A stretch of 64,000 bases of DNA, taken from Homarus americanus. Taxonomy: Eukaryota > Arthropoda > Malacostraca > Decapoda > Nephropidae. The translations under genes were made by a program, and so were the position numbers. Location: contig NW_024753943.1 in NCBI RefSeq assembly GCF_018991925.1, positions 568,501-632,500 of the forward strand. The letters run 5' to 3'. Positions 33,207 to 44,189 of this stretch are shown piece by piece (the stretch's first letter is position 1; each line of letters starts with the position of its first letter). The notes below the pieces were generated by a model that saw nothing but the letters and a program-made list of their open reading frames with translations, was not told the DNA's origin and searched no databases.

Positions 33207-33371
33207 GTAAACACAACATACTGTAGTCATCACGAGACTCTACATTTCTGGAGGAGTCAAGGACCAGCGCCACACAGCTCAAATCCTTCAAATAGGTCGA
33301 GGATTTAGTGGAGTCTTGTTGAGGAGGAGAGGAAATTGAAAGTATCTTATCTGGCAGATATGACAAGGGCT

Positions 33372-33374
<3 letters not shown>

Positions 33375-33432
<58 letters not shown>

Positions 33433-33455
33433 TGTGTGTGTGTGTGTGTGTGTGT
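33375..33455 (+). repeat. (TC)n-(GT)n compound microsatellite
   Basis: TC run to 33429, then GT run. Confidence 0.97.
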
Positions 33456-33555
33456 AATGGAGTTGGTAAAGTACTCAATGAAAATTACGAATTCAGTTAC
33501 CTTGTGTATCTGTGTCCGTCATTTTCTCGCCTTTTATCTGACGAACACTCCGAGG

Positions 33556-33646
33556 ATCACCTGAAGATTAACCCTTACCTAACCTGAAGGATAACCCCCA
33601 CCTAACCTAACCTAGTCTCAGGTAGGGGTTAATCTCCAGTTGATTC
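33556..33646. repeat. imperfect inverted repeat with CCTAA units
   Basis: CACCTGAAGATTAACCCTTA on the left matches the reverse complement of the right arm (AGGTAGGGGTTAATCTCCAG). CCTAACCTAACC lies in the loop. Confidence 0.65.
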
Positions 33647-33984
33647 AATTATCGTAAATCAGAAAGGGATCACGTAGGTAAAACGTCCCCAAAGTCTCCC
33701 TAGGAACAACAGTGATAAACGGCACCTGTTTAACTACACAACTACGAAACTACGAAAGACGACAAATGGATTAAGGTATTATGAAAGCCACAAGATGGGA
33801 GGGCTGACGATATGCTAGTTCTGGACTGCCTTAAAAGCTTTCCCAGAAATCTAGGGCAATATGAAAGGATTCACCAAAGTTATCGAACCCAGAGCTGAAA
33901 GTTTTGAGTGGGGAGTGAGACCAGCGCCACCAGGGGTCGTACTGAGGCTGGGATTAAAAATATGTGTCTGTAGGTGTGGTAGTT

Positions 33985-33988
<4 letters not shown>
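33647..33988. other. unique spacer
   Basis: Nothing recognised. Confidence 0.5.
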
Positions 33989-34039
<51 letters not shown>

Positions 34040-34050
34040 GACACACACAC
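33989..34050 (+). repeat. (CA)n microsatellite
   Basis: CA run with a CAGACAGA interruption. Confidence 0.95.
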
Positions 34051-34420
34051 AGCACTGATTTAATAAGAACCAAGAGAGGCGACTGTGGAGGCTGGCAGTA
34101 CCACCCTCTCAGTGCTGCTAATCACACACTGTAGTCCCCTAGTGTGTGATGTGACGCCCTCCTCATAGAGATTATTATGGCAATTCTAGAGTTGTATTAT
34201 TATAATTTTCATCATTATCATCGTTGTTATTATTATTAGTAGTAGTAGTAGTAGTAGTTGTAGTAGTAGTAGTTGTAATAGTATATTATTCTTAGTACTG
34301 TTATCTTCATTGGCTATCTTTCTCTTATAATCACCTTATTACCAACACTAAATCAAGTTCCTTTATTTAAGTACACTATTATGACGTGAGTGTGTGTGTG
34401 TGTGTGTGTGCGCGCCACCC
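34051..34420 (+). other. spacer with (GTA)n and (GT)n
   Basis: AGT/GTA triplets at 34227-34275, GT run at 34390-34410. No gene. Confidence 0.6.
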
Positions 34421-34739
34421 TCCCTGCCTGCCACAGTGATGGGTGGGTGTCAGAGGAGCCATAAAGCCATTACATGACCATCTCCCCGCCGCTAGCACCA
34501 CAACAACCACGACGGGACCAGCCATCACCACACGCCCATCCATCGCCTCCGCCTATACCGCTTCCAATGATAAATTCACAAGTTTTAGTTTTCCTCTGGG
34601 TGTATTTAACTGTGAGAGAAGGTTGGCTCTCCTCTCCTCTAAACTGTAGCCTCGACTCAAGGATTGATGGTCGAGGAAGTGGTAAACTGAGGAGGACTTT
34701 TAAGCCTGTGTATCATATAATGTAGGTTAAGCAAGATAG
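34421..34739 (+). other. complex island, weak coding potential
   Basis: After CTGCCTGCCACAG (34423-34435) two overlapping plus frames are open to 34649 and 34725. Neither shows a recognisable domain. Confidence 0.3.

Positions 34740-34810
<71 letters not shown>
34740..34810 (+). repeat. (CA)n microsatellite
   Basis: A pure CA run of about 70 bases. Confidence 0.98.
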
Positions 34811-34814
<4 letters not shown>

Positions 34815-35094
34815 ATTTCAGCTTATGGTTCAAGATTTTTCAATAAACAGTTGTTATCATTTTACCCGTGTTCCTGAAAGTAATCTCCCCCCCCCACGCC
34901 CCCGCCCGTGCCCACAACACCCCACCCTCCCATACTCACAACACCCACGCCTCTTCACACTTTCTGGCTCCACACCACTCCACACCCCCCGCGCCACTTT
35001 CGAAGGCAATAATGATAGTCTAAAACTTCATCATGTTACCATTCTCGGAGAAAGTTTTGCTATTGTAGAAGTTTTGCCTTGGACGGAGACATGA

Positions 35095-35098
<4 letters not shown>
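34811..35098 (+). other. spacer with an 89-codon ATG frame
   Basis: An ATG at 34825, just after TATAATTTCAG, opens a Pro-rich then mixed frame to 35094. There is no domain, and chance is the default view. Confidence 0.3.
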
Positions 35099-35175
<77 letters not shown>

Positions 35176-35250
35176 CTGTGTGTGTGTTTCTGTGTGTGTG
35201 TATGTGTGTGTGTGTGTGTGGGGAGTAGGTGTGTGTGTGTGTGTTACTTC
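35099..35250 (+). repeat. (GT)n microsatellite with interruptions
   Basis: GT run of over 70 bases, then GTTTCTGT and GTATGT variants. Confidence 0.97.
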
Positions 35251-35389
35251 CTGAATGGGTAGGACTGTGTGTCTGTGTTTTATTTCTATTTTACAACAGT
35301 ACAGGTAATAATGATTCTACTGTACATTAACCGAGTATATCCCTCTACATACATACAGGGATGAATATACTATGTTATCTGCTGAGCTC

Positions 35390-35391
<2 letters not shown>

Positions 35392-35445
<54 letters not shown>
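35392..35445 (+). repeat. (CA)n microsatellite
   Basis: A pure CA run. Confidence 0.97.
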
Positions 35446-35450
<5 letters not shown>

Positions 35451-35467
35451 TCTATTATCCATTATTT

Positions 35468-35605
35468 CCTTCTCCCATCTCCATTTCACCCATCTCTCCC
35501 ATCTCCCCATCTCACCCATCTCCCATCTCTCCCATCTCCCCATCTCCCCATCTCCCCATCTTCCCATCTCCCATCTCCCTATCTCACCCATCTCCCCATC
35601 TCTCG
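35468..35605 (+). repeat. CCCATCTC minisatellite
   Basis: CATCTCCCCATCTCACCCAT-type units of 8-18 bases. Open on both strands as Trp/Glu/Arg or Pro/Ser strings. Confidence 0.9.
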
Positions 35606-36023
35606 ACAATATAGTATTTTCATAAGAGATAAAATAATGAGAATTCTTTAGTAGGTCTCCTCCACACACGAGGTATATACTTGTTACCTCCCTTACAAAG
35701 CCATTCCACCCCCCTTCCCTTCCCATCCCCCCCTTATTACAGTACGATAGTTTGGTGTCAACCCTTTCCGCACGCTTCCCCCATATAGCGATTAGTATTA
35801 CAGGGCTGGCGGGTGTATGAGTAATTTTTATTTATTTTTATTTTCTTTCGGGGGCCAACCTCACCCTTAAATGCAAGTAATTTATACAGCTATCCTCCCC
35901 CTGACCACCACCACCACTACTATACCACTACACGATGAGGGAGGGGAGGGGGGAGGGGAGGGAGGAGGGAGGGGGGGCCACACTCCACATGGGGCCAAAC
36001 CTTTAGGCAGGAGCTGTTTAACG

Positions 36024-36024
<1 letters not shown>
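35606..36024. other. spacer with G-rich patch
   Basis: GAGGGGAGGGGGGAGG at 35938-35980. No gene. Confidence 0.55.

Positions 36025-36074
<50 letters not shown>
36025..36074 (+). repeat. (GA)n microsatellite
   Basis: A pure GA run. Confidence 0.95.
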
Positions 36075-36078
<4 letters not shown>

Positions 36079-36304
36079 TCGCTGAACAATTCGCTCGCCT
36101 AAATGGTGTTGACCTCTATCGACTCTACACCCGGAACAGACACTCACGGTGAGGAAATTCCGAGAAGAAAGAAAAATCGACACTAAATCGCCAATTTTCA
36201 TCCGATCATGACCATTACCGAACTGTTCCCGGCTCTTAACGCCACCAATCTGTCCTGACAAGTTCTAAGGAAACGTGTAAACCCCCTCTTAAGACTTATT
36301 GTGT

Positions 36305-36632
36305 GCAGGGACGACCACGACGACTACGACCACCATGACGACCAGGACTACCACGACGACTACGACCACCAAGACGACCATGACGAGCATAACGACCTGG
36401 ACGAACTTGACCCCCAGGACGATCACGACGATACCATGACGACAACGACAACCAAGACGTCCACGGTGAGCAATAACACGACCATAACGACCACGACAAC
36501 TAAGACTAGCATGACGACCACGACGAGCATGAAGACCACGACGACCAGGACGACTAAAACGAACATAACGACCACGACGACCTTGACACAGCGACGACCA
36601 CGACGACTAAAACGAACATAACGACCACGAAA
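36305..36632 (+). repeat. ACGACC degenerate triplet array
   Basis: Based on GACGACCACGACGA. Frames read His/Asp-rich or Thr-rich, switching with small indels. Confidence 0.85.
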
Positions 36633-36649
36633 ACCACAATAGAGTATCA

Positions 36650-37015
36650 AAAACCATTTATCAAAATATTAAGAAGGAAATAAGGAACATCATTGACCAT
36701 TATCAGGTAAAACAAACAAACCCATTTAATTCACTGATAAAAAATAAATGGATACATCAGAGCCATTTATTAGACAGAATAAAGCCCCCCCCTCCCAAAG
36801 TGACGTATCTAGAGCCATTTATTAGACAGAATATAGCCTAAAGCCCGCCCCCCCTCCCAAAGTGACGTATCTAGAGCCATTTAAATAACGTTAGTACAAT
36901 AGTTTATGAAGGACCATTTATCAGTTTGAATGAGGTGGATGTTAAGGCCATTTGTTTACCTCGGGTCAATTCAAGAGAGAGAGAGAGAGAGAGAGAGGAG
37001 TTGAGGCCATTTACT
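36650..37015 (+). repeat. degenerate repeats with CCATTTA core
   Basis: CCATTTA or CCATTTG recurs at roughly 35-65 base spacing. One unit (AGAGCCATTTATTAGACAGA and following CCCTCCCAAAGTGACGTATC) is cleanly duplicated at about 36757 and 36810. Confidence 0.65.
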
Positions 37016-37104
37016 ATAGATGTTAGATGGAGTTAAAACAATCACTCCTTCCCTAAAAAAAATGGCTATATATTACATTAATGTCCACTGATAGGTTAAA
37101 CACG

Positions 37105-37320
37105 TCTGAGGAGGAGGAGGAGGGGGAAGAATAAAGGGAAGGAGGGGAAGGAAGGAGAAGAGGAGGAAAAGAAAGGGGAGGGGGAATAGGGGGAAGAGAA
37201 GGAAAAGTAGAAAGAAAAATAAAGGGAAGAGGAAAAGGAAGAACAAGAGGAGAAGGAGGCGCAAGAGGAAGGAAGAGGAGGAGGAAGAAGATGAGGAGGA
37301 AGAGGAGGAGGAAGAGGAGT
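37105..37320 (+). repeat. polypurine tract (GGAGGAAGA)
   Basis: Purine-rich arm complementary in character to 37395-37970. Confidence 0.88.
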
Positions 37321-37394
37321 GCCTGATACAGCCTCGTGCAGCACTTAACAGCAACAGTAAAAACAGTGAACATGAATAATGGCAGCAATCACAG

Positions 37395-37970
37395 CTGACA
37401 ATCCCCCCCCCCCCCACCGCTCCCTTCCTCATTATCCCTCTCCTACCTCTTCTCCCCCTCTTCTTCCTAGTTATTCTTCTCTTCTCCTCTACCCCCTCCA
37501 ACCACCCCCCCCACCCCCTCTTCTTAGTCCCTCCTCCCCCATCCCCACTGCCTCTTTTTTCTTCCTCCTCTTCCCTCCTCCTCCTACTCTTCTTCTTATC
37601 CTCCTCCTCCTCCTCCCTCTTCTTCTTCCCAACCGCAGTCCTCCCATCTCCCTCCCTCCTCCTCTTTCTTTGCCCATTATCATCAACTATTTTTCTTTCT
37701 CCTCCTCCTCCCTCCCTCACCATCATCTCCCTCCTCCTCTTCCTCCACCATCTCCACCATCACCACCATCATCTCCCTCCTCCTCCTCCCCATCTCCATC
37801 ATCATCACCTTTCCTCTCCCTCCCCTCACGCTTCATCACCTCGTTTGTCCTCCTTCCATTATCACTTCCCTGTGCTCTACATCACCATTATTACCCACTC
37901 TGTCTCTCTATCCTCTCCTTCGTCTCTCCCTCACCCCCCACACCCCCTCCCCCCTCACCCTCACCCCCTC
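37395..37970 (+). repeat. polypyrimidine tract (CTCCTCCTC)
   Basis: Nearly pure pyrimidine with C11 at the left end. Open frames here (198 codons plus, 217 minus) are composition artefacts. Confidence 0.88.
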
Positions 37971-38129
37971 CATGAACTATAAAAAGTGAGCAATCTCGCT
38001 ATTACAGAGATACTTGGTAACGCGTATGACATTAGGATGATAGCGTGATGACAGTATGATAGCATGATAACAGGAGGGTAATAATGCGTATGACATTAGT
38101 ATGATAACAATAATGACACCTGGATGATA

Positions 38130-38143
38130 GTGTGTGTGTGTGT

Positions 38144-38174
<31 letters not shown>
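38130..38174 (+). repeat. (GT)n microsatellite
   Basis: GT run interrupted by one GGTGTG. Confidence 0.95.
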
Positions 38175-38177
<3 letters not shown>

Positions 38178-38284
38178 ATGACAATGGGATGACAATATGT
38201 TTAAAACGTGAAAGTAACAAATGACAGTGGAATGACAGCGTTTTGACCCCGGGATGTAAGTATGACGCTGGGCTGATAGTGACC

Positions 38285-38490
38285 ACCACGTATGACACTT
38301 ATATGATACGCATGACACTTATATGGCAATACATGACAATTATATGACACTACATGACTTATATGACACGCATGATACTTATATGACACTACATGATAAT
38401 TTATATGACACTACATGACACTTATATGACACGCATGATACTTATATGACACTACATGACACTTATATGGATACTACATGACAATTAAGT
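38285..38490 (+). repeat. TTATATGACACTACATGACA minisatellite
   Basis: Units of 17-20 bases alternate GCATGATA and TACATGACA. ATGACA-type motifs begin already at 38030. Confidence 0.88.
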
Positions 38491-38718
38491 GTGTGGATGT
38501 GGCAGGTCGTCTGATAGCCATTTCATAAGCCAAATTTTTCCTGCGTAAGTCAGCCCAATACCTGCCTTCACCGACTGACTGGCTGAAAATGCTTTACCTT
38601 TTGAGGGAGACATTTTCCTATCTTTAAAATAAGTTCTCGTTCTATAATGCGTTGCCGGGCGTATGGTCTCTCCCTCACTGTCACTACGACCGATTCTTAG
38701 CCAATCAGATGACCCCAT
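38485..38718 (-). CDS. uncharacterised 77-codon ORF
   Basis: On the minus strand an ATG at 38716-38718 opens a complex, repeat-free frame (SSDWLRIGRSDSEGETIR, then KGKAFSASQSVKAGIGLTYA, then KIWLMKWLSDDL) to TAA. A CTGATTGGCTAAGAATCGG string with an inverted CCAAT box overlaps the start, more typical of a promoter or transposon end than of coding. I do not recognise a family. Confidence 0.25.
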   Translation of the reverse strand: MGSSDWLRIGRSDSEGETIRPATHYRTRTYFKDRKMSPSKGKAFSASQSVKAGIGLTYAGKIWLMKWLSDDLPHPHT

Positions 38719-38746
38719 TATACCATACACCCTCTCATTATCCTTT

Positions 38747-38935
38747 AATAACCTATCCTGACCTAACCTAACCTGACCTAACCTAATCTAACCTGACCTA
38801 ACCTGACCTAACCGAACCCAACCCAACCTAACTTAACTTGACCTAACCTGACCTAATCTAACCTAACTGAACCTGACCTAACCTGACCGAACCGAACCCA
38901 ACCCAACCTACCTTGACCTGACTTGACCTAACCTA
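38747..38935 (+). repeat. CCTAA/CCTGA-type array
   Basis: Pentamers CCTAA, CCTGA, CCGAA, CCCAA. The block ACCGAACCCAACCCAACCTA occurs twice, about 80 bases apart. Confidence 0.9.
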
Positions 38936-39063
38936 ATTCTCCCTACACAATCTCACTATCTGTAAGTCTTCATAAGTGAATATCAGAGGAAATAAAATTA
39001 AAATATACTAAGTTTCACACTGGGAACTTTGCGGCGAACATAAGGATCTTTTATATAACTTTC

Positions 39064-39167
<104 letters not shown>

Positions 39168-39199
39168 TTCCTTCACTGAACGATTTTTTTTTCATTATT

Positions 39200-39312
39200 A
39201 ATTGACTTTTCTTTTAATTATGTGACACTTTTATCGTTATGTGACACCTTTCTTTTAATTATGTGACACCTTTCTTTTAATTATGTGACTTTTATCGTTA
39301 TGTGACACTTTT
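39200..39312 (+). repeat. 22-bp minisatellite (TTTTAATTATGTGACACC)
   Basis: About five copies, one shortened (CTTTTATCGTTATGTGAC). Confidence 0.85.
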
Positions 39313-39351
39313 GGTTCGTTAAACTCGGATTTTTTTCCAAATAATAACCAT

Positions 39352-39495
39352 CTCTTATCTGATAACACCCATTTCTCGTCAATAATACCCATTTCTTATC
39401 AATAATCCCCACTTTTTATCAATAACACCCATTTCTTATAAAAACACCCATTTCTTATCAAAAACACCCATTTCTTATCTAATACCACCCACTTC
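39352..39495 (+). repeat. 19-20 bp minisatellite (CACCCATTTCTTATCAATA)
   Basis: Seven imperfect copies. Confidence 0.88.
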
Positions 39496-40465
39496 TCCAG
39501 GTTGACAGTCGTGTCCACCCCCATCCACCCACTGACCACAAACGAGCCTTAACAGTGGACAGAGCAGGTGGCCAAAGCACTCATAAACATCTCTAAACAT
39601 TTCTCTGTTTACTGGCGCTCTGGGAAAGGATTTATAAATAGAAAGTTAACAAAAGCGAAAGTTAACAAAAGCGAAAGTCATAGTAATTGGATCGCTAGTT
39701 AACAAAAAATATTATGTATACAGTTTATATATACGATTTGATATAAGGTATAGTTTTGACATGACACTAAATATAGTTAAGGAATATATGATTATAGAGT
39801 GAAGATTTTGTTAAGAGATAGAATGATGATTATGGAAAATTTATAAACACGTATTATTCACCTAGTGTGTGTATGAGGTCAAGTTATATCACGCTAGTTA
39901 TACCATTAGCTAAAACACCTTTAAAACACCACAACCATACGTAACTAAACCTATACCTACAAAAAGAGGATCGAGGAAGAATAATCTGTTCTAACATCTA
40001 TATTTAATAGGATTTAACACCATAGTCATAATATTGGATCATTTATAAGGAGATCTGAACCCCTATAGCTCAAGAATGGGAAGGTATTTATATTTTTTGG
40101 TGTACTGGACAACGTTACCAACTCTTAATATAACACAGGCAGTAATATTGACCAACTTAACACAAAGCTCTTAGCAGCTATAAAATATATACCTTACAGC
40201 TATAAAATATATACCTCACAAACTATAAAATATATATCTGGGTCTTGTGTTTTCTATAAATATTCTATATAAAGTCTATATACGTACGTTATAGTGGAGA
40301 AACTATAGCAGGCTTGACATACAGACACGACACACGTTCACAGAGACACGACATAGACACGACACACGTTCATTTATTATTTCTGTTGATTCGGTGTTTC
40401 AGATATTTTTAGTGGCGGGTGTTTCATTTATTTTATATTAGATGCGCTGGATAACTCTATGAATG
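39496..40465. other. AT-rich spacer
   Basis: Nearly 1 kb without a gene. CTATAAAATATATACC is repeated three times at 40175-40235 and ACACGACACACGTTCA twice at 40325-40371. Confidence 0.6.
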
Positions 40466-40592
40466 CCTTTCTTGACTGACTGACTGATTTACTAACTGAC
40501 TTACTAACTAACTGACAGACTGACTAACTGACTGACTGACTGACTGATTTATTAACTGACTTACTGATCAACTGACTGACTGACTGACTGTA
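40466..40592 (+). repeat. ACTG-type tetranucleotide array
   Basis: ACTGACTGACTG with ACTAACTGACTT interruptions. Confidence 0.85.
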
Positions 40593-40654
40593 CCAATGGC
40601 TGTTAACGGGTCAACGAGCAAAGACATGAATGAATCAAGAAATACCATTGTTAG

Positions 40655-41065
40655 CACCTTGAGTACGACGACTTAACACCTTGAGTACGACGACTTAACA
40701 CCATGAGTACGACAACCGACAACACTGGACAAACCGGACGACTAACACCTGATACGACGACAACCTTGAGTAGACGACTTAACACTGAGTACGACGATAA
40801 CACCTTGAGTATGACGATTAACTTGAGTAGACGACTTACACCGAGTACGACGACAACACCGAGTACGACGACAACCTAGTATGACGACTTAACACTTGAG
40901 TACGACGACTTAACACCTTGAGTAGACCGAGTATGACAAACACCGTGACGAAACCTGGATACGACACCATGAGTCGACGAAACCGTGACGACACCGAGTA
41001 CGACGACTTAACACCTTGAGTACGACGACTTAACACCTTGAGTACGACGACTTAACACCTGACAG
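40655..41065 (+). repeat. 22-bp TTAA-starting repeat family, locus 3
   Basis: Monomer TTAACACCTTGAGTACGACG plus two bases. Perfect at both ends, but the centre (40710-40990) carries many 1-4 base losses such as GAGTAGACGACTT, which break the register. Confidence 0.9.
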
Positions 41066-41318
41066 TACACTACCTTCCACTCAAGACGCCGTTCAAAGCT
41101 CCTCACTTGACTTCCACCCAATGAGAGAAACCTTTGAATTTTCTTCTCTTTCCGATTGGCTTACGTCTTGGAGGTTCATCATACTCTTTGACGTCTTGTT
41201 CTGTTGACGATAATTAGGGAGGTAGAGGTAAGAGGTTTAACTTGGAGGCCTTTACTGAGCTATTTACGCCGCCCCTCTCTGCTTCACTCACCGGGGGGAG
41301 GGGGGGGGGTCCAGTGAC
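41066..41318. other. unique spacer
   Basis: Contains a G9 run at 41305. No gene. Confidence 0.5.
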
Positions 41319-41495
41319 ATGACCTAGTATACGACTTGTCATGTTTGTTTATTTACAGTATGCGTGACCTGACATGACCTAGTATACGACTTGTAATGTT
41401 TGTTTTTTACAGTAAGCGTGACCTGACATGACCTAGTATACGACTTGTCATGTTTGTTTTTTACAGTATGCGTGACCTGACATGACCTCGTATAT
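41319..41495 (+). repeat. about 60-bp minisatellite, three copies
   Basis: Each copy has GACCTAGTATACGACTTGT, then CATGTTTGTTTTTTACAG, then TATGCGTGACCTGACAT. The TTTTTTACAG resembles a splice acceptor. Confidence 0.9.
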
Positions 41496-41679
41496 TCTTC
41501 GCCATATACAGCAACAGTTGTGTTTCCGGGGCCGAGTAGACATTTCTTTTCCTTGTATGATCAATTGATTTAATTCATTCAATTACAAAAACAAAAGCAT
41601 AAATACAGTAATACAGGTAAAGTACAGGTACAAAAATCTAATTACAGATACGGTAAACTCGCCCCAAATATGTATCTTT

Positions 41680-41852
41680 GCGGAGAGGGGAGAGGAAGGG
41701 AGGAGAGGGGAGGGGTGAAAGGAGAGTGGGAGAGGGGGAGAAGAGGGAGGGGAGGGGTGAGAGGAGAGGGGAAAGGGAGGGGAAGAAGGGAAAGGGAAGA
41801 GTGAGAGGAGAAGAAGGGAAGGGGGCAGAGGGAGAGGAGAGGAGAGAGGAGG
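41680..41852 (+). repeat. GGAGAGGGGAGGGG purine tract
   Basis: Degenerate G/A repeats. Open frames are artefacts. Confidence 0.85.
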
Positions 41853-42199
41853 TATATAAATTGTTGGCGCTACTGAAGAATTTAACACCATGTGAACTAG
41901 TTGCAGGTAGCCATATTTTTTCCACTATAAACACACAAAAAATATTAAGTAGCAACATGGCAGTAATTACAGCACCATTAAGAATATTTTAATTGCATAT
42001 AAAATAAACTTACTTTTAATATACCTAGACACACCCCAACAGGTTAATGATATTTTTTTTTAGCAGGAATTCAAGCGTATTTACCTTACCTATCCAAACT
42101 GTTTCACCCACGAACAGGTATTTCTTCCCAGCTGCTCAGTAGTGAAGATATTATAGTGGAAGGTGATCTGGGCATTGAGGGACCGAGGAAGACCAGAGA
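41853..42199. other. AT-rich spacer
   Basis: Nothing recognised. Confidence 0.5.
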
Positions 42200-42415
42200 A
42201 GAGAGATACAGGTCATTAAGTTGGTTGGTTGACAGGTGAAGAAGAAGCGAGACAGGTCATTAAGTTGTTGGTTGACAGGTGAAGAAGAAGAAACGAGACA
42301 GGTCATTAAGTTGTTGGTTGACAGGTGAAGAAGAAGCGAGACAGGTCATTAAGTTGTTGGTTGACAGGTGAAGAAGAAACGAGACAGGTCATTAAGTTGG
42401 TTGGTTGACAGGTAA
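42200..42415 (+). repeat. 43-bp minisatellite, five copies
   Basis: The unit contains GACAGGTCATTAAGTTGTTG and GTTGACAGGTGAAGAAGAAG. Confidence 0.93.
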
Positions 42416-42770
42416 CCTCACAACATATCTCTCTATTCTGTTCTTCTGTCAAACACTGTCTGTTAGGTGATGACATCCTCGTTCAATACATCTTAATATA
42501 ATGCAAACAATTTTGATCTCATGTATTCATAAATTTCGTTAGTTCTTGAAGCGCTTTTCCCATTTTCCTTTTCTAATTACCTTTATGTCACACACATTAC
42601 CTGGGCTCTAAAACAACATGTAGCTGACTGTATGCTCGTTACGTGAGACTGATGAGCCAGGAGCCCCCACAGGAGCCACGACCAACCTGACCCCTGGTGA
42701 CTCTCCAACCTTCATGACGGTTACCATGACAACGTTCTCACCCTCAATTGGTTAACAGAGGAGGAAGGAG
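42416..42770. other. unique spacer with complex island
   Basis: At 42640-42755 both strands are open with plausible peptides (minus VVMVTVMKVGESPGV). No splice sites of quality, so not called. Confidence 0.4.
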
Positions 42771-42990
42771 GGGAGGTTATAGAGGCGGCTGAGGGGAGAA
42801 TATAAGGGGTGGTTAGGAAGGGGTAGGGGAGGGTATATAGGAGCGGTTAAGGGGAGATGATAGGGGTTGGTTGGGGAGAGTATAGGGGCGACTGAGGGGA
42901 GATTATAAGAAGGGTGTTGGTTAAGGGGGGTTGAGCAGGGATGGGGGAGAGTGCAGAGGTGGTTGGGGAGGAGAGAAGAGGGAAGGAAGA
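42771..42990 (+). repeat. G-rich minisatellite (GGGGAGATTATAGGGGTGG)
   Basis: Degenerate units of 25-40 bases. Confidence 0.8.
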
Positions 42991-43092
42991 TCGTAGCTCC
43001 CCTGAGGGCATGAGAGGGGAGGTATACATATTTGATGCTTATGACTTATCTCAGTAATTCTGATAAATGAGTACAGTACTAACTCAAATTGA

Positions 43093-43312
43093 GGGGGGAG
43101 AGGGGTGAGGGGGAGAGGGGGAGGGGGAGAGGGGTGAGGGGGAGAGGGGTGAGGGGAGAGGGGGAGGGGGAGAGGGGGTAGGGGGGAGAGGGGGGAGAGG
43201 GGAGAGGGGTGAGGGGGGGAGAGGTGAGGGGGAGGGGTGAGGGGGGGGGTGAGGGGGGAGAGGGGTGAGGGGGAGGTGAGGGGGAGAGGGGTGAGGGGAG
43301 AAAATGGGTGAT
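43093..43312 (+). repeat. GGGGGAGAGGGGTGAG array
   Basis: Very G-rich 7-20 base units, with strong G-quadruplex potential. Confidence 0.9.
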
Positions 43313-43508
43313 GGAGAAAGAGAATTAGGTGGAGTAGGAGGAAGGGGGGTTAGGGGGGAGGAGGAAGAGGAAGGGGAGGAAGAGGGGAGAAGGAAAAGAA
43401 GAGAGGAGGAGAGGGGGAGGAAGAGGAGGAGAAGGCTGAGGAGGAAGAAGAGAGGAGGAGGAGGAGGAGGAGGAGGAGGAGGAGGAGGAGGAGGAGGAGG
43501 AGGAGGAG
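43313..43508 (+). repeat. purine tract ending in (GGA)n
   Basis: A pure GGA run at 43453-43508. The poly-Gly/poly-Pro frames are artefacts. Confidence 0.92.
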
Positions 43509-43892
43509 CCATCATAATATCAACAGTGTGTTAGCACCTCCCTAACACATCACTGCCTGACACACCCTGACAGCCAGCCTTTTACAGCCATACATCGCGT
43601 TCAATAACTATAATTGATTCTGTATTTACAAATGTGATATCTCATTGCGATTTAGCATGTACGACAATAACAAATAATGGTAAATTGATATTGGCACTCT
43701 GGAAATACTGTGTCCCTTTCCGAGTAGAACGTTAAGTGTTAATGTTTGTTATTAACTCGTATGATAATATATGAAGGTGTTAAATTTCATCCATAAACAT
43801 TAACTGCTGTTGTGAGTCTAAATATATATTGTGTGCCTGAATATTTTCCCTTTATATTCGTTGCACAATTTACATATATACTAAAACATATA
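43509..43892. other. AT-rich spacer
   Basis: No gene. Confidence 0.5.
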
Positions 43893-43917
43893 TTATTACT
43901 ACTACTACTAATGCTAT

Positions 43918-43961
<44 letters not shown>

Positions 43962-43962
43962 A
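43893..43962 (+). repeat. (CTA)n microsatellite
   Basis: TACTAC run with one ATGCTATT break. Confidence 0.95.
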
Positions 43963-44089
43963 AAATCAAGCGTAATAATCAACCACAGTGTCGACGATCC
44001 ATTTATCTATGTAAGAACAATGAACTTAATGACAACATCTTAAACCTATTGCCTTAATTAGTCATATAATGTTCACCTGACAGGTATGG

Positions 44090-44090
<1 letters not shown>

Positions 44091-44125
<35 letters not shown>
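44091..44125 (+). repeat. (GT)n microsatellite
   Basis: A pure GT run. Confidence 0.95.
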
Positions 44126-44126
<1 letters not shown>

Positions 44127-44189
44127 TCAGGTGGACAAGGTCAGGCTGGGCACAATTCTGAGCTAGACAAACTACTGTTCTCACCTATA

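Noticed and set aside
36301..36621. His/Asp-rich then Thr-rich ORF
   Set aside because: Translation of an ACGACC triplet array that changes register.
37073..37975. Long frames on both strands (up to 217 codons)
   Set aside because: They span purine and pyrimidine tracts and are low-complexity throughout.
37979..37985. TATAAAA as a core promoter
   Set aside because: No initiator, downstream gene or transcript evidence; the motif is expected by chance in AT-rich DNA.
42640..42755. Exon on either strand in a complex island
   Set aside because: Both strands are open but no convincing splice pair brackets either.
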